This document shows, in pieces, positions 25,900 to 32,126 of a DNA stretch of 64,000 bases. Under the pieces are notes generated by a model, which worked only from the letters and a program-made list of their open reading frames with translations, was not told the origin of the DNA and ran no database searches. The position numbers and the translations under genes are program-made. Every line of letters starts with the position of its first letter. Position 1 is the stretch's first letter. Source of the stretch: Acidobacteriota bacterium (GTDB lineage: Bacteria > Acidobacteriota > Thermoanaerobaculia > UBA5066); contig JAKOVQ010000016.1 in NCBI GenBank assembly GCA_029781975.1, forward strand, positions 248,001 to 312,000, in the 5' to 3' direction.

Positions 25900-26558
25900 G
25901 CCGGGCGCGGGAGATCGCGGAGCGCCTCGCCGAGGTCCGCGGCCGGATCGCGGACGCGGCCCGGCGGGCCGGGCGCGACCCGGCCGGGGTGACCCTCGTC
26001 GCGGTCACGAAGACGAAGCCGCTGGACGACCTCCTCGCCGCCTACCAGGCGGGCGTCCGCGACTTCGGGGAGAACCGCGTCCAGGAGGCGGAGGCGAAGT
26101 TCCCGTCGCTCCCCCCCGACGCCGTCCGGCACCTGATCGGGCCGATCCAGTCGAACAAGGCGAACCGCGCCGCGCGGCTGGGCGACGTCCTCCACGCGGT
26201 CGACACCGCGGCCCTCGCCGTCCGGCTCGACCGGGCGGCGGCGGAGGCTGGCCGCCGCCTCGCGGTCTACGTCGAGGTCAACACCGGGGGGGAGGCGACG
26301 AAGGCCGGGGTAACCCCGGGGGCAGCCGAGGAGCTCGTGACCCGGGTGCGCTCGCTCGCCGCCCTCGACCTCAGGGGCCTGATGGCGATCCCGCCTCCCG
26401 GCGACACCCGCCCGCACTTCGTCCTCCTTCGCGAGCTGGCCGCGCGGCTCGGCCTCTCCGGCCTCTCGATGGGGATGAGCGACGACTACGAGGCGGCCGT
26501 CGAGGAGGGCGCCACCGCCGTCCGGGTCGGGACGGCCCTCTTCGGGACGCGCGGCTGA
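25896..26558 (+). CDS. yggS: YggS/PROSC family pyridoxal-phosphate homeostasis protein
   Basis: The 220-residue protein is a single TIM barrel related to alanine racemase. The PLP lysine is Lys39 (LVAVTKTKP), followed by the family motifs FGENRVQEAEAKF, HLIGPIQSNKAN and LSMGMSDDYEAAVEEGATAVRVG. It binds PLP and keeps free PLP and amino-acid pools balanced; no catalysis is known. It starts at GTG overlapping the rnhA stop by GTGA. The gene is often near cell-division genes, and here divIVA lies two genes downstream. Confidence 0.92.
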   Translation: MSRAREIAERLAEVRGRIADAARRAGRDPAGVTLVAVTKTKPLDDLLAAYQAGVRDFGENRVQEAEAKFPSLPPDAVRHLIGPIQSNKANRAARLGDVLHAVDTAALAVRLDRAAAEAGRRLAVYVEVNTGGEATKAGVTPGAAEELVTRVRSLAALDLRGLMAIPPPGDTRPHFVLLRELAARLGLSGLSMGMSDDYEAAVEEGATAVRVGTALFGTRG

Positions 26559-26612
26559 CGTCGGTGCGGCCGGGGCGCGACGGCCGCCCCGGGCGCTCTC
26601 CCGCCGCTTTGC

Positions 26613-26618
26613 TACGCT
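26613..26618 (+). promoter_or_regulatory. -10 element, leaderless start
   Basis: TACGCT ends 7 nt before the GTG at 26626; no ribosome-binding site. Confidence 0.45.
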
Positions 26619-26625
26619 TCCGGCC

Positions 26626-27339
26626 GTGAGATCCGACGGCTCGTACACCGTCCGATGGGCCGGTCCCCCGGGGTGGCGGGCGATCCCCCCCGTGACCCGC
26701 ACGGCCCTCGCCCTCGCCGCGGCGGGCTACCTCCTCGGCCTCCTCGTCCCCGGGGCGGCGTACCTCCTGGCCGCGATCCCGTCGCGGATCCTCGCGGGGG
26801 AGGTGTGGCGGCTCGTCACGTACCCCCTCGTCATCGCGGGGATCGTCAACCTCCTGTTCGCGCTCCTCCTCCTCTGGAGCTTCGGGACGGAGATGGAGGC
26901 CGTCTGGGGCTCGCGCCGCTTCGCCCTCTTCCTCGTCGCGGCGTCCGCCTCGGCGGCGGCGCTCGGGACGCTCGCGGCCCTCGCCCTCGGGACGGGGCTC
27001 GCCGTCGGGGCCGGGATGTCGGGGCTCCTGACGGCGCTCATCGTGGCGTGGGCGCTCCGCGGCCTCTCCCTCCCGGCGAACCTTTTCGGCGTCCTCCCGA
27101 TGACGCGCGGCGTCTTCGCGCTCCTCGCGCTCGTCCTCGTCGTCTTCTCCGAGATCGAGGCGACCCGGTCGGTCGCGCAGCTCGTCTTCGTCCTCGGCGG
27201 CCTCCCCGTCGCGTGGCTCTTCTCTGCGCGCCGCCCCTCGGGAGGGTCCCCGACGTTCCGCCCGCGCCGGATCCGGAACCCGTTCCGCAGGCGCCGCTTC
27301 ACGGTCGTGGACGGCGGGTGGAACGGCCCGGTGAACTGA
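26626..27339 (+). CDS. Rhomboid-like membrane protein lacking the catalytic histidine
   Basis: The 237-residue protein has six predicted membrane helices. The rhomboid hallmarks are present in part: VWRLVTYPL, WSFGTEMEAVWGSRRF and the serine motif GAGMSG (Ser132). However the conserved HxxxN of helix 2 is replaced (NLLFAL in place of HLLFNM), and the last helix has QLVFVLGG in place of the histidine-bearing segment, so no catalytic dyad is visible. It is probably an inactive rhomboid (pseudoprotease) that binds membrane clients, or a derlin-like protein. The tail is basic. GTG start right after TACGCT. Confidence 0.7.
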   Translation: MRSDGSYTVRWAGPPGWRAIPPVTRTALALAAAGYLLGLLVPGAAYLLAAIPSRILAGEVWRLVTYPLVIAGIVNLLFALLLLWSFGTEMEAVWGSRRFALFLVAASASAAALGTLAALALGTGLAVGAGMSGLLTALIVAWALRGLSLPANLFGVLPMTRGVFALLALVLVVFSEIEATRSVAQLVFVLGGLPVAWLFSARRPSGGSPTFRPRRIRNPFRRRRFTVVDGGWNGPVN

Positions 27340-27361
27340 GAGCCCCCCCGATCGCGCCTGC

Positions 27362-27367
27362 TAACAT
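27362..27367 (+). promoter_or_regulatory. -10 element of divIVA, leaderless start
   Basis: TAACAT ends 6 nt before the ATG at 27374. Confidence 0.45.
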
Positions 27368-27373
27368 GAGGCG

Positions 27374-27889
27374 ATGAGAACCTCCCTCACCCCCCTCGAG
27401 CTCCGGAAGCGGTCGTTCAGCCCGCGGTTCCGCGGCTTCGACCGGAACGAGGTCCTCCAGTTCCTCGAGCTGATGGCCGACGACCTCGAGGAGCTCCACC
27501 GGCAGCTCGACGAGCTCGATCGCGAGAACGTCCGCCTCAAGGACGAGCTCGCCCGGCACCGCGAGAACGAGGAGACCCTGCGCCAGACCCTCGTCGTGGC
27601 GCAGCGCTCGGCCGAGGGGCTCCGGGCGAACTCCGAGAAGGAGGCCGAGCGGATCGTCGCCGAGGCCGAGCGGCAGGCCGACCGCCTCGTCCAGCAGGCG
27701 CTCGAGAAGGTCGCGGAGAAGGAGAAGAGGATCCGGGAGCTCAGGGTGGAGCGGAAGAACTTCCACCTGAAGCTCCAGGGGATGCTCGACATGTTCCAGC
27801 AGGTCCTCAACTTCGACCGCGAGGAGGAGGACCTCGACAGCTCCGTCTCCGTGATGAGGGCCAAGCGCCGCGAGGGGGAGACCGCCTGA
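27374..27889 (+). CDS. divIVA: DivIVA domain protein
   Basis: The 171-residue protein begins LTPLELRKRSFSPRFRGFDRNEV, the membrane-binding DivIVA/GpsB N-terminus, and then forms a long coiled coil (about 28-150). DivIVA proteins mark curved membranes at poles and septa and organise division and growth. The length suits a small DivIVA. Its stop codon overlaps a CTG that seems to start hutI (CTGA). ATG start with a -10 hexamer 6 nt upstream and no ribosome-binding site. Confidence 0.85.
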   Translation: MRTSLTPLELRKRSFSPRFRGFDRNEVLQFLELMADDLEELHRQLDELDRENVRLKDELARHRENEETLRQTLVVAQRSAEGLRANSEKEAERIVAEAERQADRLVQQALEKVAEKEKRIRELRVERKNFHLKLQGMLDMFQQVLNFDREEEDLDSSVSVMRAKRREGETA

Positions 27890-29172
27890 GCAGCCGGGTC
27901 GTCGTCCGGCACCTCGACTCGCTGGCGACGCCGACCGGAACCGCGGCCTGCCGGGGGAGCGCCCAGGGTGCCGTCCGCCGCGTCCGCGACGCGGCCATCC
28001 TCGTGGACGGGGGCTCGGTCGCCTTCGCCGGTCCCGACGCGGAGTTCGTCTCGCGCTTCGGGGAGACGGCCGCGCCCGGCGACGTCGTCCTCGACGGGGC
28101 GGGGAAGACGGCCCTCCCCGGCTTCGTCGACCCGCACACCCATCTCCCCTGGGCGGGCTCGCGCGAAAGCGAGTTCAACGAGCGGCTCAAGGGGAGGAGC
28201 TACGCCGAGATCGCCGCCGCGGGAGGCGGGATCGTGGCGACCGTCGAGGCGACGCGCCGCGCGAGCCGCGAGGAGCTCGCGGCGCTCGTCCGCCGCCGCC
28301 TCGATACGATGCTCCTCCACGGGACGACGTTCTGCGAGGCGAAGACGGGCTACGGCCTCGAGCTGGCGAGCGAGCTGAAGCAGCTCGGCGCGATCCTCGA
28401 CGGGAGCCGCGGGCATCCCGTCGGCGTCGTGGCGACGGCGCTCCCCGCGCACGAGGTCCCGCTGGAGCTGCGCGCCTCCGCGTCCGGGAGGGCCCGCTAC
28501 GTCGACACCTGCTGCGACGAGATCCTCCCGGCGCTCGCCGCGGGAGGGGCGCGGTTCGCCGACGTCTTCTGCGAGACGGGGGTCTTCGACCTCGCCGAGT
28601 CGCGCCGGATCCTCGAGGCGGGGAAGCGCCACGGCCTCGTCCCGCGCGTCCACGCCGACGAGCTGACGCCGCTGGGGGGCGCCCGGCTCGCGGCCGAGGT
28701 GGGGGCGGCGTCGGCGGACCACCTCCTCTTCGCGCAGCCCGACGGGATCGAGGCGATGGCCCGCGCGGGGGTCGTCGCGACCCTCCTGCCGGGGACGTCC
28801 GTCTTCCTCCGGATGAACCGCTACGCCCCGGCCCGCGCGATGATCGACGCGGGGGTCGCCGTGGCGATCGGCACCGACTGCAACCCCGGCTCCTCGTACA
28901 CCGAGTCGCTCCCGGCCGTGGCGTTCTTCGCGGCGCTGGGGATGGGGCTGACCGTGGAGGAGACCCTCACCGCCCTGACCCTCAACGCGGCTGCGTCGCT
29001 CGGGGAGGCCGGGCGGCGCGGCTCGCTGGAGCCCGGGAAGGCCGGGGACGTCGTCCTGATCGACGGCCCGTCCCTGGAGCACCTCGTCTACCACTACGGC
29101 GTCAACCCGGTGACCGACGTGGTCGCCGGAGGGCGGGTGGTCGTCCGCGACCGCCGGCGCGCCCCCGGCTGA
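27886..29172 (+). CDS. hutI: Imidazolonepropionase, probably starting at CTG
   Basis: This amidohydrolase opens imidazolone propionate to formiminoglutamate in histidine breakdown. Signatures include PGFVDPHTHLPWAGSRE with the metal HxH, GGGIVATVEATR, EAKTGYGLELASELKQL, HADELTPLGGARLA, ADHLLF and GTDCNPGSS. The first usual start codon (GTG at 28003) would cut off about 39 residues of the N-terminal beta domain, which is clearly present upstream (RVVVRHLDSLATPTG, AILVDGGSVAFAG). The only plausible start is CTG at 27886, which overlaps the divIVA stop and follows GGGGGAG by 5 nt. That gives 428 residues, the family length. No hutH or hutU is nearby. Confidence 0.88.
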   Translation: MSSRVVVRHLDSLATPTGTAACRGSAQGAVRRVRDAAILVDGGSVAFAGPDAEFVSRFGETAAPGDVVLDGAGKTALPGFVDPHTHLPWAGSRESEFNERLKGRSYAEIAAAGGGIVATVEATRRASREELAALVRRRLDTMLLHGTTFCEAKTGYGLELASELKQLGAILDGSRGHPVGVVATALPAHEVPLELRASASGRARYVDTCCDEILPALAAGGARFADVFCETGVFDLAESRRILEAGKRHGLVPRVHADELTPLGGARLAAEVGAASADHLLFAQPDGIEAMARAGVVATLLPGTSVFLRMNRYAPARAMIDAGVAVAIGTDCNPGSSYTESLPAVAFFAALGMGLTVEETLTALTLNAAASLGEAGRRGSLEPGKAGDVVLIDGPSLEHLVYHYGVNPVTDVVAGGRVVVRDRRRAPG

Positions 29173-29194
29173 CCGCGTCCAGGAGGAGGCCTTC

Positions 29195-29833
29195 GTGACC
29201 GACCTCGTCTCCCTCTCCCTCCGCGACTTCGCCGCAGCCCTCGCCTCCGACAGCCCGGCGCCCGGGGGGGGCTCCGCCTCGGCCGCCACCGGCGCGGCCG
29301 GCGCGGCCCTCCTCGCCATGGCGGTCCGGCTGACCCTCGGCAAGGAGAAGTACCGCGACGCCTGGGCCGAGCTCGAGCCCCTCGCGTCCGCCCTCGACGC
29401 GGCCCGCGAGAGACTCCTCGGCCTCGTCGACGAGGACACCCGGGCCTTCGACGCGATCGTCGGCGCGCGCCGGCTGCCGAAGGAGTCGCCCGAGCAGAAG
29501 GCGGCGCGCGCGAAGGCGATCGACGACGCGACGGTCCTCGCCACGACCGTCCCGAACCAGACGGCGTTCTTCGCCGGCGAGGCGCTCGCCCGGGCGCCCC
29601 TCGTCCTCGAGAAGGGGAACCCGAGCTGCGCGTCGGATGCGTTCGTCGGGGCGCTCCTCCTCGGCGCCGCCGTCGACGGGGCCCTCGCGAACGTCAGGAT
29701 CAACCTCCCCGGCGTGGGGGACGCCGCGCTCGCCGACGGATTCCGCGAGGACGCGGAGCGGACGGCGGCCAAGGCGGCCGTCTCGCTCGCCGCCGCGCGC
29801 GACCTGGCCCGCGCGAAGGGGCTCGCCTCCTGA
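29195..29833 (+). CDS. Cyclodeaminase/cyclohydrolase family protein (FTCD C-terminal type)
   Basis: The 212-residue helical protein matches the formiminotetrahydrofolate cyclodeaminase domain: SDSPAPGGGSASA near residues 18-30, KYRDAWAEL, a middle segment with TVPNQTAFFAGEALA and a C-terminal ANVRINLPGV. It would convert formimino-THF to methenyl-THF with ammonia release. Next to hutI, this suggests that formiminoglutamate is processed through folate. GTG start with AGGAGG upstream. Confidence 0.87.
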   Translation: MTDLVSLSLRDFAAALASDSPAPGGGSASAATGAAGAALLAMAVRLTLGKEKYRDAWAELEPLASALDAARERLLGLVDEDTRAFDAIVGARRLPKESPEQKAARAKAIDDATVLATTVPNQTAFFAGEALARAPLVLEKGNPSCASDAFVGALLLGAAVDGALANVRINLPGVGDAALADGFREDAERTAAKAAVSLAAARDLARAKGLAS

Positions 29834-30951
29834 ACGGGGTCTCCCGGGCTTCCTGCCGCGCCGGGGCGCGGGGGGCTGCGCGCGTCCTCGCGGCGGCCCT
29901 CGCCCTCGGCGGCGCGTTGCGCGCCGGAGCGGCGCCGCCGCCGGCGCTGCTGGCGCCCGGCGTTTCGGGGCGCCTCGCGCTCGACCTTCCGGAGGGCGGC
30001 CGCTTCGGCCTCGACGGCGTGCGTCTCGCGGCGCCCGCCTTCCGTCTGCCCGACGCGCTCGACGGGCTCGGGGGGGCCGGCCCCGAGCCGCCGCCGCCCC
30101 CCGCCCCGAAGCTCTTCGACAGGAAGACGACGCTCGCCACCGTCGGCTTCTTCGCGGCGATCCCGATCGTCGGCTACTACAGCTGGTGGAAGGTCGAGGA
30201 GAAGGTCGCCTGGCACGTCGACCACGAGGGGTGGTTCGACCCGGACACCTACACCGGCGGCGCCGACAAGGTCTCGCACTTCGTCGTGTCGTCGATGGTC
30301 GAGGAGCTGATGGAGGGTCTCTACCGGGGACTCGGCAAGAGCGACGCGCAGGCGCGCCTCCTCGCTTTCTCGGCGGTCTCCCTCGGGGGGCTCCTCGTCG
30401 AGGTGGGAGACGGCTTCACCCGCTACGGCTTCTCGCCCGAGGACGCCGTCACCAACACCCTCGGCGCCTTCGCCTGGTCCCAGGTCGGGCGCCTCGGCCT
30501 GCGCGACACGATCGGCCTGAGGTTCGGGCGCGTGAAGTACATGATCCCCGACCCCTGCTGCCGCGCGCTCGGGTACGGCGCCGACTACTCCAAGGAGGTC
30601 TACAGCGCGGACCTCATCCTGAACGGCTTCCTCCCGCGGGTCGGGGTGAAGCCGGGTCCCGCGCGCTTCCTCCTCGTCTCCCTCACCTACGGTTCGAAGG
30701 GGTATCGCTTCTCGCCGGTCGACCACCGGGAGCGGAACATCGGCCTCGACATCGGGCTCAACCTCCCGGAGGTCCTGAAGGCGGTCGGCGTGAAGGAGTC
30801 GACCTGGTGGGGCAGGCCGCTCCTCTTCCTCTTCCGCTGGTTCCGCCTCCCGTACACCGCCTTCGGCTTCCACTACGACTTCAACCACCGCCACTGGTAC
30901 GGCTGGGACACCGGCGACGCGTTCGACCCGGGGTCGGTCATCTACGACTGA
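29830..30951 (+). CDS. DUF2279-like exported protein, probably starting at CTG
   Basis: The core (about residues 120-215 of the longer form) has ADKVSHFVVSSMVEELMEG and GDGFTRYGFSPEDAVTNTLGAF, as in DUF2279/YfiM-like predicted periplasmic proteins. The first usual start, TTG at 29917, has no ribosome-binding site and removes a signal peptide. In frame upstream a CTG at 29830 overlaps the preceding stop (CTGA) and follows AAGGGG; it gives a 373-residue protein with a good signal peptide (several Arg, then VLAAALALGGALRAGA before APPP). The C-terminal half is rich in aromatic residues and ends in beta-like strands. Function unknown; it may be lipid- or outer-membrane-linked. It converges with the PHP gene, 3 bp apart. 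Confidence 0.7.
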   Translation: MNGVSRASCRAGARGAARVLAAALALGGALRAGAAPPPALLAPGVSGRLALDLPEGGRFGLDGVRLAAPAFRLPDALDGLGGAGPEPPPPPAPKLFDRKTTLATVGFFAAIPIVGYYSWWKVEEKVAWHVDHEGWFDPDTYTGGADKVSHFVVSSMVEELMEGLYRGLGKSDAQARLLAFSAVSLGGLLVEVGDGFTRYGFSPEDAVTNTLGAFAWSQVGRLGLRDTIGLRFGRVKYMIPDPCCRALGYGADYSKEVYSADLILNGFLPRVGVKPGPARFLLVSLTYGSKGYRFSPVDHRERNIGLDIGLNLPEVLKAVGVKESTWWGRPLLFLFRWFRLPYTAFGFHYDFNHRHWYGWDTGDAFDPGSVIYD

Positions 30952-30954
30952 GCG

Positions 30955-32061
30955 TCAGGCCGCCCGCCGCTCCTCGAGCCAGGCGACGAAGCGGTCGCGC
31001 GACCACGAGTTGACGACCCGCTCGCGCGGGACGCCGGCCAGGCGCGCCACGGCCAGCGCGTACCGCTGGAAGTCGAGGTGCCGGTGCGCGTGGGCGTCGC
31101 TCGAGACGGTGAAGAGGCACCCCGCCTCGTTCGCGAGGCGCGCCAGGCGCGGGTCGAGGTCGAGCCGCTCGGGGCAGCCGTTCAGCTCGATCGCCACGCC
31201 CCGGCGCGCGGCGACGGCGAAGACGCGGGCCCAGTCGGCCCTCACGCCCGTCCTCACGTTGTAGAGCCGGCCGCGCGGGTGGCCGAGGACCGCGACGCCG
31301 GGGGTCTCGACCGCCCGGACGAGCCGGGCCGTCTGGTCGCGCGGGCTCCTCAGGCCGGTGTGGATCGACGCCACGACGCCCGCGAGCTGCGGCACCGTCC
31401 GGGGGGTCACGTCGAGCGTCCCGTCCTCGGCGATGTTCGCCTCGGCCCCCAGCAGCATCAGCAGCTCGCCGTCGGACGCCTCGTTCAGCCGCGCGACGTC
31501 GCGGGCCTGCGCCGCGAAGTCGGCCGGGAAGAGGCCGCCCGCGACCGAGCAGTCGCGCGCGTGGTCGGTCAGGAAGGCGTACCGGTCTCCGCGGAGGCGG
31601 AGCGCCCGGTGGAGGTCCGCGAGGGAGAGCGTGCCGTCGGAGCGGTCGGTGTGGAGGTGGAGGTCGGCGCGCAGGTCCGCGAGGCCCGCCGGGCCGTCTC
31701 CGGCGGAGGAGAGGATCCGGTCGACGTCGGCGCGGGTGAGGAAGTCGCGCTTGCGCTCGCGCGCGGGGTCCTCGCGGTCGAGGATCGCCGCCAGGCGGTC
31801 GGAGATCGACTCGTCCGAGCCGCACGCGAGGAACGCCCCGAGGGCGTCGGCGGCCCGCGGCGTGACGTGGGGGAGGGCGAGGATGTTGATCCGCCGGCCG
31901 AAGAGGTCGGCCGGGAGCTGGCGGAGCGCGGCCGCCGCGTCCCGGTAGTCCCGCGCCGCCCGCCCCCCCGGCTCCTCCGCGTCCGCCAGCGCCAGGAGGG
32001 CGGCGGCGAGCCGGCCGTTCGTGACGGGAGGCGCGGGACGGGTTCCGTTCGTCTCGGGCAT
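30955..32061 (-). CDS. PHP-domain metal phosphoesterase, PolX-like without polymerase
   Basis: The 368-residue protein resembles the C-terminal PHP half of bacterial PolX. The metal site shows DLHLHTDRSDGTLSLADL, FLTDHARD, GAEANI, SIHTGLR, LGHPRG and SSDAHAHRHLDF. A short helical N-terminal region (about 1-130) has the helix-hairpin-like DYRDAAAALRQLP and VTPRAADALGAF found in PolX, but the nucleotidyltransferase domain is absent. It may be a stand-alone phosphoesterase or nuclease in repair. ATG start at 32061; TAACAT lies 14 nt upstream. It is divergent from polA, with only 65 bp between the starts. Confidence 0.8.
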   Translation of the reverse strand: MPETNGTRPAPPVTNGRLAAALLALADAEEPGGRAARDYRDAAAALRQLPADLFGRRINILALPHVTPRAADALGAFLACGSDESISDRLAAILDREDPARERKRDFLTRADVDRILSSAGDGPAGLADLRADLHLHTDRSDGTLSLADLHRALRLRGDRYAFLTDHARDCSVAGGLFPADFAAQARDVARLNEASDGELLMLLGAEANIAEDGTLDVTPRTVPQLAGVVASIHTGLRSPRDQTARLVRAVETPGVAVLGHPRGRLYNVRTGVRADWARVFAVAARRGVAIELNGCPERLDLDPRLARLANEAGCLFTVSSDAHAHRHLDFQRYALAVARLAGVPRERVVNSWSRDRFVAWLEERRAA

Positions 32062-32075
32062 GGTCCCCCCCCCAG

Positions 32076-32081
32076 ATGTTA
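32076..32081 (-). promoter_or_regulatory. -10 element of the PHP gene
   Basis: TAACAT on the minus strand ends 14 nt before the ATG at 32061, implying a leader of only about 7 nt. Confidence 0.4.
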
Positions 32082-32111
32082 CGAGGAGGGCCGCCCCGCG
32101 GCTTGCCGCCG

Positions 32112-32117
32112 TAGACT
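32112..32117 (+). promoter_or_regulatory. -10 element of polA, near-leaderless start
   Basis: TAGACT ends 9 nt before the ATG at 32127; no ribosome-binding site. Confidence 0.45.
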
Positions 32118-32126
32118 CGCCCCGCC

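Noticed and set aside
27361-30894. A 1177-codon open frame antisense to divIVA, hutI and the cyclodeaminase
   Set aside because: Composition is repetitive Arg/Glu/Gly/Asp with no domain, and three clear genes occupy the other strand.
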